Origin: Nematopogon swammerdamellus
Taxonomy: Eukaryota; Arthropoda; Insecta; Lepidoptera; Adelidae
Direction of reading: 5' to 3'
Assembly: GCA_946902875.1 (NCBI GenBank)
Contig: OX336348.1
Span: forward strand, 18,129,741-18,193,740
DNA: 64,000 bases
Shown here piece after piece: positions 1 to 11,049 of the stretch. The notes under the pieces were generated by a model. The model was not told the DNA's origin and did not search any database. It saw only the letters and a list, made by a program, of their open reading frames with translations. The stretch's first letter is position 1, and each line of letters begins with the position of its first letter. The position numbers and the translations under genes are program-made.

Positions 1-59
1 CTTATTGCATATAGCTGACGAAATTTTGGGCGTTTCGGATATGGGCAAGGTTACATTCC

Positions 60-722
60 TAGTTTTGCTAGATTACTAGCGGGCCTTCGACTGTCTGGAC
101 ACAGAGCTACTCCTCGATAAGTTGTCGTACTATGGGCTGGCTGACAGTACAGTCAAGCTTCTTAGCAGCTACCTCATTGGAAGGTACCAGATAACCAAAA
201 CGTCCACCTCTGATGGCACTATTCAGTATTCTGACGCTGAGCCTGTGCAACGGGGCTGTCCGCAAGGGTCATCCATTTCAACTCTACTTTACACTGTCTT
301 CACAGCTGACTTCCCAAAGTGTCTTCGGTACATGGAGTGCGACCTATTCGCTGACGACTCGCAGCTCAGACTCTCATTCTCACCGAGCCCCCTCGAGGAG
401 GCGATTAACAAGGTCAACAGTGACCTTGATAACGTATGGAGGTGGTCCATCAACAGCGGCCTAGCTTTGAACCCACAGAAAACCATAGGCATGGTTATGG
501 GAACTAGGCAAACTGTTCAGAGGATAATGGCTCAAAACCCTATGCTCAAACTTAATAATGTGGAATTGGGGCATTATTAAGTTAGAACAGTCGGCAAGAA
601 ATCTCGGTGTACACATGGACAATACGTTGCGTTATCAAAAGCATGTCATGGATAAATTTAGAAGTTCCTTTGGTAAACTGAAAACATTGTATAAAATAAG
701 AAAATTTCTCACTATATAAGTT
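60..722 (+). pseudogene. LINE reverse transcriptase relic
   Basis: Fragment of a non-LTR retrotransposon ORF2. The RT palm is visible: motif A-like AFDCLDTELL (about 80-115), motif B-like QRGCPQGSS (about 247-273), and motif C as CDLFADDSQL (about 340-367), where FADD replaces the usual YADD. The frame runs to a stop near 580 and then continues one frame over as a thumb-like segment (NLGVHMDNTLRYQKHV) to about 720. It lacks endonuclease and most of the C-terminus, so it is a dead fragment. The left side is cut by the window start or by 5' truncation. The sequence fits the Jockey/CR1 group; the clade cannot be settled by eye. Confidence 0.8.
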
Positions 723-726
723 AGGC

Positions 727-1053
727 ACAAATCAAAATCAAAATCAAAAAATCGTTTATTCTTTAAAATACATAATTGAAAAACAAGAAACAGTACTAAA
801 AACTAGTAAATTTACATATAGAGAAAAAGAAAAATAAAAGAACATTGTACCCTGCTGTCCACGCTAGACCTAAAGTGGTCTGTCCTGTGGACAGCAGTGC
901 TTACGAATACGCATTAATAGATACATTTTAAATATTAAATATTACAAGATTGAACAATTCAATTTAGTCTAAATACTTACCTACCTATAAAAAATTTCGC
1001 ATTATCTATCTATTTATGAACTACGTTTATATTTATGTGTTTTTTTTACTATT
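727..1053 (-). repeat. LINE-type 3' tail, AT-rich
   Basis: An AATCAA-type simple repeat (727-750) leads into ATCGTTTATT, and a GGTCTGTCCTGTGGAC segment follows near 877. On the minus strand this is how 5'-truncated lepidopteran LINE tails look. A similar arrangement (tail, then GGTTTGTCCTGTAAGAGCC) lies at 19764-19880. No coding sequence is visible. Confidence 0.4.
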
Positions 1054-3127
1054 GTGAAGGACCTTGATCGTCTAGAATTTTTTTCTTTAAATTAATATAA
1101 GTATATAACTGATACTCAGTACATACCAGTTATTTCAACAGTTTAATCGAGCCTCTAGTCAGATAGGCTTTATTGTTATGACTTCACTAATAAATGTATT
1201 GCAATTATTTCCTTACTACGTGTGATGTGTGGCCAAGGAAATTAACTGTAGACCGGCCAAGTCGTGTACTAATGTTATGTGTGGACCTAACTGGCTTGTG
1301 TGACCTATACAAAACTGAATTTCAGACGAATTTCATAAATTTCAGTAGATGTATTCTAACTATCTCAGATAACCCACCTCGGTGCCAGGCTGTTAAATGA
1401 GATGTAGAATAATGAACGAAGTGGGCCCACTTCCTCGTGAGATTATAATTATAATGGTTTTACCTGCCAGGCAGATAAATCCAATGCGCATTTATTTCCT
1501 TTATTTGAGTTCACATCCCTACCGACCGGCAGTTACAGCCAAACCATAAAACGCTTGTGATATACGGCGGGTTCAGATAGTCATAATTTGGGTAATTAAT
1601 TAGGCATTACATTCGAAGCTTGTCAGCCTCCAGGAAATATGTATTCACTATATTTCTCTCCTTTTATGGTTTGCTATCATGGAGTGAACAATCTCCCGAC
1701 TCTTGTCGGCAAATACAGAAATTCATGAAGTTCAGAAATTATCCAGTAATGCTTCTCTTTGTTAAGGAACCCCAGTGTAATATTGATAGGTGTCTCAGAA
1801 ATGATTGCAATCCTATATTAGTGAAAGTAGACTAATTGGCAAACTAATCCAACAATTATATTTGCTTGTCATGAGAACTCGAGGAATGAAACTAGAATTT
1901 AATCCAAAATATTACGTAATATGATCAGTTCAAACTCTAAATTACTACAGTGAGTTAATTACTTCATGAACCATTAATTGAAAATTGTGGTGTTTACTTT
2001 TAATTTCTACTGATAAGGTTTCAAATAGGTAGGGAAAGATTAAATTAAACATGGTAAGTATGAACTAATAGCGTTTATTTATTTTATTAACTTCAATTCG
2101 ATTAGTTCATATATTTCTTAATAAATTCCGTAACGTTCGCTCTTAGGCCGTAATTATATTTATTTGCGAGAAAAAGAGCGAACTGGAAAAAACTCGCCCG
2201 GCTTCTTTTCAAAAAACACTTAAAGGTATTACAACCATGAATTCTTAATTACAGTTCTATGTGACTTTATTCACTAACTTCCGCCTAACCGTAACGAAAT
2301 CTGATATATTCTAATGCAAGCTAGGTGGGTCGCTCTGTATCTCCAAAATTTAATACAAGGAGTTGAAAATTAATATGGGAACAATATACACAGTGTGACG
2401 AACACAGAAGGGTACCATTAGCCTAAGTATGATATAATAAGAAGAATTAATTTATTGATTAAAACGAGATAAGTACAGCCATCTAGACGCCTAGTCGTGA
2501 ACTAGAAGTGTATATAATCACGTGTGACTATAATCACGTGGCGTCATCACACGGACGCGAGTAGAACTTAAGGGTTGCACATGATGTTGGTATACTCAAA
2601 CTTTGCGTGATGCGAGCAAAAGTGGATAGATGGCAGGGATAAATCAATCGCTTATATTTGACGGATAGAGGGCGTATAAATCAAAAGATGGTTATCTGAC
2701 GTAGGCATAGATCGCGCAATGTCTCGGTTGACAGAAAGGAATGATGTTCGTGCGGTTAACTCGCAATGGCTTGACGGGTGTTCACATCAGTTCGTCGCTC
2801 GGCGGGGCAGTATTTAAATGTCTAAATCGGCCAACAGAGGCGCTGTTAGGGGTGGGGTCCTTATGGAAGGGAAGGCTTTTGATTGGCTAAGAACGTTCGG
2901 GAACGACGGGAAACGAAGTAGAGCCGAAGGGTCCGGGTGAGGGCCATTTAGACTCGTGCGCAGTCGACGTCGAGTCAGTCTTGTTTCGGGAGCCAGCAAC
3001 CATTAACAAACACTTACGGTGAGTGTTAAGTCTGGCAAATCGCGTCGCGGAGCCGTGCTCATTGTCCATACAAGTTCAAACTAGCTTGTTCGCCAATACT
3101 TGGGTGTTTGAAGGTTAAAGTCGAGTG

Positions 3128-3650
3128 TAGCATACCGATGGTGAAAGGCCCTGGACCGAAATGTCGGGGCTGGCATCCGGAGGTTCTGATGATAGCATAC
3201 CGATGGTGAAAGGCCCTGGACCGAAATGTCGGGGCTGGCATCCGGAGGTTCTGATGATAGCATACCGATGGTGAAAGGCCCTGGACCGAAATGTCGGGGC
3301 TGGCATCCGGAGGTTCTGATGATAGCATACCGATGGTGAAAGGCCCTGGACCGAAATGTCGGGGCTGGCATCCGGAGGTTCTGATGATAGCATACCGATG
3401 GTGAAAGGCCCTGGACCGAAATGTCGGGGCTGGCATCCGGAGGTTCTGATGATAGCGTACCGATGGTGAAAGGCCCTGGACCGAAATGTCGGGGCTGGCA
3501 TCCGGAGGTTCTGATGATAGCATACCGATGGTGAAAGGCCCTGGACCGAAATGTCGGGGCTGGCATCCGGAGGTTCTGATGATAGCATACCGATGGTGAA
3601 AGGCCCTGGACCGAAATGTCGGGGCTGGCAACCGGAGGTTATAGTATGTC
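3128..3650. repeat. 65-bp minisatellite, 8 copies
   Basis: Eight head-to-tail copies of a 65-bp unit (GATAGCATACCGATGGTGAA and onward). Copies are almost identical; one carries GCGTAC instead of GCATAC, and the last diverges at ACCGGAGG. The homogeneity implies recent amplification. The unit has no stop codon in any minus-strand frame, so three overlapping minus frames of 160-215 codons are open across it; these are repeat artefacts. Confidence 0.95.
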
Positions 3651-4712
3651 GAGAGAGTAACGGGTAGTAATGAGGAGAAAATATGTGAAAGGATAATTGA
3701 ACCCACTGGGCGATGAGCATGCTCACCTAGAATAATTTGCTAAAATATACAACTCGTTAGGCCCTTACGGCACTAAAGACTACGAATAGTCGAGATGTTA
3801 TTAGTAGATTTTGTAACGCGAGTGCGTGTGAGTGAGTGCTGCGCGGCTTGATGGTCAAGTGAAGTGGTGCCTAGATAAAGGCCAAGGTTAACGTAGGTAG
3901 AGGTGTTGTGTTCGTATTGGATCGCAGTGTGTTCCAGAAGTGTAGGAAGACCTGTACCAGGTAGACGAGTGTCCTTATATAAGTGATTAGCTAGGGGTTC
4001 TTGTCAGGTGTACATCGTAGTAAATTCATGTTCTTTGAGCGCACCCGTACGTTTAGAGTTCGTAAGTAAGAGGCTGGCGTAGGCTAGGTATAACTCTTGC
4101 ATTGGGGAGACTACAGTTTAAGGTTAGAGAATAGAGGTCTCGAGGGCGCGATGCACGTATCAACGGATCGACCCGAGAGATGTCTGGGGAGGGAGCTGAG
4201 GTTGTCTAAGTTTGGTAGTTTGCTTAGGAAAGGTGAGAGGGAACATAATTAGGTACACTTAACACGTAGGTGCGATGTTCTAATAAGGAGCATTGTACAT
4301 ACATTACACATACGCAGTTAAAGTAATCCCAGCAGAGGGAACGCTTCATTTGCACAGAATAGGACAGGAGACCTTTAGGTACAACTTTGAGTGAGGGGTA
4401 GTACCTCAGTCAAACTGGTTGAAGGTCACAGCGATGGGCGTGGTGAAACTAGAAGGTGAGAAAATCTCACCTGGTTCAGGGGCCCATTGTCTACCCTCTT
4501 GGGGTAATTTTTCTGACTTTGCGAAGCGAAAGATAAAGTGTTTGATACCAAATAGATAGAATGAAGAGCCTATAATCATAGAAAGTAGGGGTATAATCCA
4601 GAGTAGAAACATAAGAACCTTTTACAATAATAAAGCTAATGAATGTAGGCACGAAACGATGCGAAAGAAAAGCCAGGTACAATAAACATTAAATAAATTA
4701 TTTTAAGACCTC

Positions 4713-4965
4713 TTTTCTAACTCTTGCTAGGCTAGGATACTTTATTTGGTAACAGCTGTTATTTTTCTAAAAGAAGACTAGGTTCCTAAAAAGCTAGATA
4801 AATTTCTTCCAGGTGTTTCATCTAACTCCTGCTAGGCCGTGGCTTTTCATTTTGTAAAGCTGTTAGACCAAAAGGGAAATATAATTTGAAATGCTAAGTT
4901 CAAGAAAGCCTAGGCAATTCCCTTCCAGCTGTTTCCCCTAACTCCTGCAAGGGGGTGAGTTATTT
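4713..4965. repeat. Degenerate ~110-bp repeats
   Basis: The motif CTAACTC(C/T)TGCTAGG recurs near 4717, 4825 and 4938, each followed by a T-rich stretch with AGCTGTT and TTCCAG. These are three diverged copies of a roughly 110-bp unit inside the TG...CA insertion. The rest of 3655-5640 shows no gene or further repeat that I recognise. Confidence 0.5.
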
Positions 4966-7147
4966 AGTGTAGGTTATGATAGAACGAGAAATCTTCCAGC
5001 TGAATTACGAGAAATGCTTATACTCCAAGGATCAGTGCTAGCCTATCTGATCGGTCGAGGAGAAAAGCATATAGTAGTTCCCTTTGGTAAGAGAAGTCGT
5101 TGAACTTTGTAGGTATTCCAGAAGTAAGGATAGTGATCTCACACAAGGTCACGCATCTTCAGGATTAGGCTACATACTTCCTTTTAGGAAGAGAATAAAC
5201 TGGTTGAAGAATATACACGTTTTCTCAGGTGTAGGAATTTCCGGAGGAGAGAACATAGATTGTTACAATGTGGTAGAGGAGGCATAGAGACGTAGGAAAG
5301 GCGGACTTAGACAGGAATTATAGCTGTGGTTAGAATATAACCCACAGAACAAAGATTAGGATAGAAAGGTTAAGGTTTGAGTTAGTACTCTGGGTGATAC
5401 GGTTACGCAACGCTTTCTTGAAAAGAGAAAGAGACAGGGTCCATTTCCGCTTAGGTCATTGTATGCGCAGGTATACATTGACTGAGCTTACCTAGAGATC
5501 ACTTGAATGCTAAACGCAGGCCATGGTTTATTTCAGAGTTTACTCGTAGTAACGAGGATTTCTGTATAAATATTTGACGTTCCTCTGTTGATAGAAGAAG
5601 TAATGACAGTGTTACTTTTGAGGCAGACGGGAGTACGTTACAACAGTTTTAGTAAATAGTGCTCAACTCTTATTTGTCCGAAAGCTCTAACTCTCAGCTA
5701 TATCCTGCTGTTAGTCTTAATTAATTAATACTTAATGGAAACATAACCCAAAATAATTCGGACTAATAAAATTCGACTTTCAACACAATAAAAAATGTAC
5801 TCAGCTGTTCAAACGCCTCCCGCGTCTCCCGTCCCTGCCTCCGACGTCACACACTGACGTTAATTACAATAAGTACGATTTGCTCCACAGAGTTCGAAGG
5901 TGGCAAAATACTTAGACAATTTGACTTTAAATATCCAAAATTGGTCCTTAAACGCAACCAAGGAAACATTCGCTCTCTGAGGCGACTCCAACAAAATAAG
6001 CCACGCACAACCCCTTGCGACTTGTTTTGTTACCGCCTTTCCCTCTCCATTTTCCTGCCATCTACACCCAGACGACCTCTGACATCAAAACTATGAACTT
6101 CGCAAAATATCGCATACAATCGTGCTTAGCGCACCAGTCCGCTATAATTTTATCAAATCCCATCCCCACCCGTCAGATGGCGACACCAAAATGAGAACAG
6201 TTTTAGCAATAATATTTCCGTTCTGTGACGAAAGGCGGCGCTGTATGTATCGATCCGACTGATCGACACGAGAACTTTCCTATGCAATTATTCTAATTTT
6301 AATTACAATTTTTACATGACAGAATTACATGATAACTTAATCTATTATTCCATACATAAGTTCGTCTTGATCGAGGTCCATTTAACGCATAATTTCGCTT
6401 GTGTTCGTAATTTTACACTGCCTTTGCGATAAGGCCTCAATTCACTGATAATTCGCAACACTCCGCACTTTTTGAAATTCAACTACAGTTCTGATCTGCC
6501 ATTGTCACGACGTTCGCGTCGCGCGGGCCGTTTGCTACGCCCTGCGCATTGCACCCGTCCCTCGTCCCACGTGTCTGGTCGCCAGGCTTCTAACGACGCT
6601 AACGTGCGCGGTACTGCGCGACCACGGCGGTGTCCCACGCCTTTGGTCTCCAGGCTTCTCTCGACGTTCGCGTGTGGTACGGCCGACCACCGCGATCCGG
6701 GCTGACGAGGAAAGCGTGAGATGACCCATGCCTCTGTAATCAATTTCATATACGTGCACAGTACTTGCATTCTTTTCCAATTTCGCGTAAGGACATTTTT
6801 TTTTCGATTTCCCAGAACGGTTTGCTTTATCTACCACGCATCGCGCCCGATTTCGTCTCACGGTACTCGGGGAGCGACAGCTGAAAGCTATTATGACGCG
6901 CCACATAGGTTTATTTATGAGTTTTCTAGTGTGTCATTCTGCCAAACACTTGCATCTTTTCCTTTCACAGCTCAACCTTTTTTTGTCCGTTAGCCGCACA
7001 AAAAAAACCGTTTCTCACCCATTTCTACCCTAAATGTCAGAGCGAATTGAGATTTCTTGGTGATTACAAAAATATTCAAACTATATTTTAAGCAAATTTA
7101 CGACGACACTATGCGATAACACTCTAGTGGTTTTAGGGGTTCCCACA

Positions 7148-7499
7148 CTATATACTTATAACTTATAGAAAACTTTTTTTTTTCTATACCATTGTTTTCA
7201 TCATTTCTTCTGATTCTTTTATACCAATGGTAACTAGCCAACTTTTTAATTTCTTCTTAAATAATGGAAGGATCGATATGGTTTTTAGAGACTCACTTAT
7301 GGCATTATATAATTTAGGGCCTAAATGTTCCCAGTACCTGCTTTAAAACTTAGTTTTAGTTTTAGGGCACATATAGTATTTGTGTTTACCTCTTGTGGCA
7401 AAATTATGTGTATTTTTTATTTTTGTTTTTTTTTGTGTGTGAAATTGTGTAAGTGATCTAAATATGAATATGAACAAGTAACTGAAGCTCTTATACTGT
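7148..7499. other. AT-rich spacer
   Basis: Low-complexity AT-rich DNA with T runs. TAGGGCCTAAATGTTCCC near 7315 looks like decayed LINE sequence leading into the next fragment. No ORF or RNA gene is visible. Confidence 0.3.
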
Positions 7500-7735
7500 C
7501 ACACTATAACTATTGTGACTCGCTTTATGGACCCTGCCTACATAAAAAACGGCTAAACGTAAACAGCGAGTACAGAATGCCTTTATACGTTTCTGTGAGT
7601 ATGTGAAGCGACGTGAACGCATCACCCCCCACTTAAACCGTCTCGGTATTCTCAACATGGAGAGTCGCCGCTACCTTCACCTGGCCACCTTAACAGGTTC
7701 ACTGTCCCCATACATTGGAGTAAAAAAGTGTTCCC
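7500..7735 (+). pseudogene. LINE ORF2 C-terminal fragment
   Basis: Short relic of the RT C-terminal region of a non-LTR element. A CDSLYGPCLHKKR-like stretch (about 7516-7554) is followed after a frame change by VKRRERITPHLNRLGILNME (about 7600-7660), then RYLHLATLTG. The pattern of a basic stretch, then L..L....RR, L..L, is common to Jockey/CR1 C-termini. It is broken by at least one frameshift and has no RT core. Confidence 0.55.
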
Positions 7736-8208
7736 ACGCCCGGTGGGTTCTTTACGGTTTTCTATTGTTTGTTGCATATAATAAAAAAAAAACATAAGAC
7801 TGTTGGTTTTATAATTGTTTTTTTTTTAATAAATAATAAATTTAAAATGCTCATATATGATGCATGGACGCCTCCAGCAATCTTGAACAAAACTCTTTGT
7901 TAAAAAAAACTCTTTGTTAAAAAAAAGAATTTGTGTACCACGCTCATGAATCAAATATGAGTAAAAAAATAGGTAAAAAAACTTTTAAGTTAAACGGTTT
8001 TATTTAAAAAAAACTAGAAACAAAAAATCTACTGTACAAAAAACTAGAAAATAATAAGGACACAAACATGGGCCTTCTTAAGATTTTACGTCTGGGTAAG
8101 AAATCGTGCAGTGCTGTCTTCTCATGTCGGATGCCAAAGGGCACTTTGTGTTGCTGCGTCAGCGGAATCAGTAATAAATTGAGACTTTTAACAGACTAAT
8201 ATAAAAAC
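7736..8208. other. AT-rich region, no gene
   Basis: Runs of A and T and short direct repeats (CTCTTTGTTAAAAAAAA twice near 7890-7925; AAAAACTAGAAA twice near 8010-8045). ATGCATGGACG occurs at 7860 and again at 8754. Nothing coding is visible. Confidence 0.4.
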
Positions 8209-8430
8209 GTGGGACGCATTTTATTACGCATATTGTCCACTGTCCACCTCCTGACTCCATCATCAGACCCTCGTTACCAAGTTGAAATTATCATAATATT
8301 GTATTGTCACGAGAACTCAATGTGTGTGCAAAGTTTCATAAAAATCGGTTCAGTAGAAGTAGTTGAAAAAGTTGTCGCAAGATTTGAAACAAAGATAGAA
8401 ACAAATATACGGAGTCAAGCTAAATAAAAC
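8209..8430 (+). repeat. Dispersed repeat, pair of 63365-63590
   Basis: The reverse complement of this segment recurs at 63365-63590, including CATCATCAGACCCTCGTTA, the TTTCATAA...AATCGGTT stretch and GGAGTCAAGCTAAATAAAA. 'AAAGTTTCATAAAAATCGG' is a phrase common in lepidopteran interspersed repeats. This copy has a single partial 130-bp module (CCACCTCCTGACTCC), whereas the distal copy has it amplified. The stop-free frame here is not protein-like. Confidence 0.75.
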
Positions 8431-8800
8431 CGTTTAATAACATCGGACAAGGCTGTAATGTGAAAAACCTTTGCCTATTCCGAAGAAGGGATAAATAAAT
8501 AAATAATATACAAAAATATACTAAATACTAATATAAAAAATAGTCTACTAAATAATAAAAATATAAAGCTAAAAATGTGTATTTTGTTTTCCTCATGTAA
8601 AAAAATAAATAATAATAAATCACCCAGTTTCTTTTTTTCCTAATAATTTTGATGATTTTCCTCACTCGTCCCCATAGAAATCATCCAAATACGCTGTGGA
8701 GTTCACTGAGAAATCCTTAAGAGAATCACTATGGTCGATGCATTATATGTGATGCATGGACGTGGAAAACCACGGGATGTTTTAGGCAAATGCATCATAT
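8431..8800. other. AT-rich spacer
   Basis: TAAATAAATAAATAATA-rich DNA with no ORF. It contains paired GATGCAT motifs (8737-8760 and 8791-8805) around a short segment, possibly a small inverted repeat. Confidence 0.3.
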
Positions 8801-9664
8801 ATGATTAATCGGACAGTGAAAATGTTAATACATAAAATTATAACCACGGAAACTCCAACTCTGTTGTGGAAGAAACTGAAGTGGCACGGTGAAGGTCACA
8901 GATACGGCACGCGCTCCGTGGGGAGGCTGATGGCAGTTCCTAAACATCGGGGAGCCGCCTTCGAAGGCAGCTTCAAGTATGCGGCTTCCCGGTGCTGGAA
9001 TAATATCCCACCCCCATCTCCTCCATAAATAATTTGATTGCCTTTAAAAGGCACCTTGCTGCTCACCTGCTGAAGCTGCAGAAGCAGCTCTAAATACCTA
9101 CGCGACCTTCTTGTCTCCCGGTTATTTACTTGTGGTATTACTGTGGTGTTTAATTTTAATGTTAGGTCTAAGGGGTTATGTTGTGTCACATTCATTCATT
9201 TTTCATCAATTTTTTTATTTTTTGCCTTTATTTTTCATGTTTATCTTGTAATTTATATTTGCCTCGTTTTATTTTAAATGTATTCTAATTGCTAGGTGTG
9301 TTAATTTGTTAATTTAGTAATATCGTTAGTAATATTTAATTTGTAATTTTCACTTTGTTATATATATAGCAGTACGAAACATATTTATATTTTATTTATT
9401 TTGCCTTTTTTATTATTCATTTTATAATTAGATTCTGTTTATTTATTAATGTAAATAGATTTTAATATTACAGCTGTCAAATAGGATATTCTGGAGGCTG
9501 GGTTTAAAATCAGCGATGCTGGGTCGTCTCGGCTCAGTATCATACGCTGCGCCCAGATTCTATTTTTCATAGTATTAGGTATTTTATTAGTTATTAGGTA
9601 AAAGTGTTATTTATGTGTATGTTGCAAACCTACTTATGAAAAATAAACATTTCATTTCATTTCA
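8801..9664 (+). pseudogene. LINE 3' end with C-terminus and tail
   Basis: The first 230 bases encode a typical ORF2 C-terminal end: GHRYGTRSVGRLMAVP, then FKYAASRCWNNIPP (8970-9014), and after a frame change FKRHLAAHLLKLQKQL to about 9090. This matches the 'SF.Y.A.R.WN.LP...F..LK..L' ending of CR1/Jockey-type proteins. A long AT-rich 3' UTR follows, ending in an ATTTC repeat (about 9645-9664), which is a plausible target-primed tail. It is 5'-truncated and inactive. Confidence 0.75.
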
Positions 9665-9665
9665 T

Positions 9666-9712
9666 GTTTAGTACCGCTGTTTCAACTAGATGTCGACAGT
9701 AGTATCAATTCA
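9666..9712 (-). repeat. Fragment of ~570-bp repeat unit
   Basis: Inverse copy of the motif ACTGTCGACATCTAGTTG that marks the units at 31.9-33.1 kb and 40.2-46.0 kb. It lies directly after the LINE tail. Only about 47 bases are recognisable. Confidence 0.7.
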
Positions 9713-10455
9713 ATTCAAAAAGCGTAGAAACAATACATCTCTTATTTTGCAAAATTTTAGTTGTAAGCGAGGTTGTACCTAAGTAGGTATATGGATTTCA
9801 TATGGTGCGGTGCAGCGGCAGCTACTTTTATAACTTTATCCTATTACTTTAAGTGAGCTAAACTTGTATGTATATATTTGTTTCTCGGAAACGGCTCTAA
9901 CGATTTGTATGAAATTTTGTATTTAGATAATTTTTTTTCAAGTTCGTCTACATATATAGCTGTAGACGCCGAGCGAAGCTCGATCGCCCAGGCACTTCAG
10001 GTAAGTACTTGCCACTATGAAAGATACGTATTTACGACAAATGAGTGAAAAAAAACCTATTAATAGTAGGTATTTAAAAGGAAATTTTATGAAAAATTTA
10101 ATGTGTTTCAAAATTCAACATTCGAACGAAAACATGATTTAGGTCGTTAATTTGGCATTTTACTAACCACGTTCACATAAAAAGTTTTGAGTTATCTATC
10201 ACCACTATTATACTACGAGCGAAAACGCAAAGAAAGATTGTGTCCGCAAATTGCTCTTAAAATAAAAATTTATATTGAATATCACTCGTTCCATGCCGGT
10301 GTTCCATGCACTCTTTTTCTTCTCTTTTGTAAAGAGGGTATTTTTTTTTATTCTGATCACCTTTGTATTGCTTGATCTTTGAGTTTTCTCTCTGCACCTG
10401 GTGCAACATAACAGTAGTCTTCTTTAAAATGTCGGGAACAAATACGTCTGTAACT
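9713..10455. other. Diverged repeat DNA, no gene
   Basis: Contains phrases typical of old lepidopteran repeats (GAGCGAAGCTCGATCGCCC near 9970 after AAATTTTGTATTTAGATAA). One 62-codon frame at 10187-10375 has no recognisable feature. Confidence 0.3.
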
Positions 10456-10866
10456 TTTTTTTTTTAAGTAATCCGGTATGGGTGGCTGCGTCGGAGGGGC
10501 CAAAGCGCATGCTCCGACCAGCCAATATCACCTCCGAGAAGGTAGGTGCCATACCGGAGACTTCCCTGGATTGCTGGCTATACTGGACTAGAGGAGAACA
10601 CAACCGAGGTTGCTATGCGGCCATCTTACATCCGGTACGGTGGTACCAACCCAGTCGGCTACAGTTTGAGCCTACCACCTAGTAAGGGGCAAGGGAAGGG
10701 ACCTACAGTTTTACACCGGTTCCGAACGGTGAAGCAGCAGGTGTAGGTATGCACGTAAATTTTTTCGTCAGAAAAAACTCATTGGTACACGCCGACCGGA
10801 TTCGAACCGCGGACCTCTCGCATGAGAAGCCGATGCCCAAACCACTCGACCACCCGCCGCTTAGTT
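10456..10866 (-). mobile_element. tRNA-derived SINE, near full length
   Basis: Read on the minus strand it starts near 10866 with a tRNA-like head. Box A TGGTCGAGTGG matches TRGYNNARNGG, and box B GGTTCGAATCC lies about 45 bases further on (10798-10808). A SINE body follows, and the 3' poly(A) shows as the T run at 10458-10467. A second copy, 5'-truncated at box B, lies at 27335-27710. RNA polymerase III transcription is expected for the family. Frames reading through it (10482-10937) are not genes. Confidence 0.85.
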
Positions 10867-11049
10867 TTTTTTTTTATTTGTGTATTAACTGTTTGCATTC
10901 CATCCTGTTCTTTTTATTGCGGCCTCCCACAGTTTAATTTTTTCTGGATTTTTGGGAAACCTTAAAACCAAAGGTACCTAATTACAAATTACCTAATTGC
11001 TATCTTTCACTAAACAAAATTACTCGGAAACCAGTATACATACTAACCA

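Larger units (their letters stand above)
2394..5642. mobile_element. 3,249-bp TG...CA insertion (LTR-like)
   Basis: Comparison with the uninterrupted copy (29505-29520) defines this insertion to the base. It begins TGTGACG, ends CGTTACA, and is bordered by ACAG at 2390-2393 and 5643-5646, a 4-bp target-site duplication. The TG...CA ends with a short imperfect inverted repeat and a 4-bp duplication are the signature of retroviral-type integration. No second copy of either end lies inside, and no gag or pol is seen. A very long solo LTR, or a large non-autonomous LTR element, is the simplest reading. It carries a 65-bp minisatellite at 3128-3650 and no credible gene. Confidence 0.7.
1088..7147. 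mobile_element. 2.9-kb non-coding repeat, copy 1 (split)
   Basis: Segments 1088-2393 and 5643-7147 match 28204-31107 almost base for base in the same orientation, so this is one dispersed element present twice, about 27 kb apart. Shared sequence starts at TTAAATTAATATAAG and ends at GGTTCCCACA; the flanks differ outside. Copy 1 is interrupted by a 3,249-bp insertion (2394-5642), which copy 2 lacks. There is no long ORF; the best frames are 60-120 codons inside a GC-rich patch (6480-6710), so it is probably non-autonomous. I see no clear terminal inverted repeats, so the class is unknown. The CTAG near 7121 could suggest a Helitron end, but the 5' end does not support it well. Confidence 0.7.

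Noticed and set aside
3059..3726. Three overlapping minus frames of 161-215 codons
   Set aside because: They only cycle the 65-bp minisatellite in three phases; no protein-like flanks.
6483..6993. Short frames conserved between the two 2.9-kb repeat copies
   Set aside because: Conservation is that of the whole repeat; composition and lack of motifs argue against coding.
1084..7147. piggyBac assignment for the 2.9-kb repeat because of a TTAA at its left end
   Set aside because: The right end has no TTAA border and no inverted terminal repeat is visible.
10798..10866. tRNA gene
   Set aside because: Boxes A and B are present, but the sequence continues into a SINE body with poly(A), and a second dispersed copy exists.
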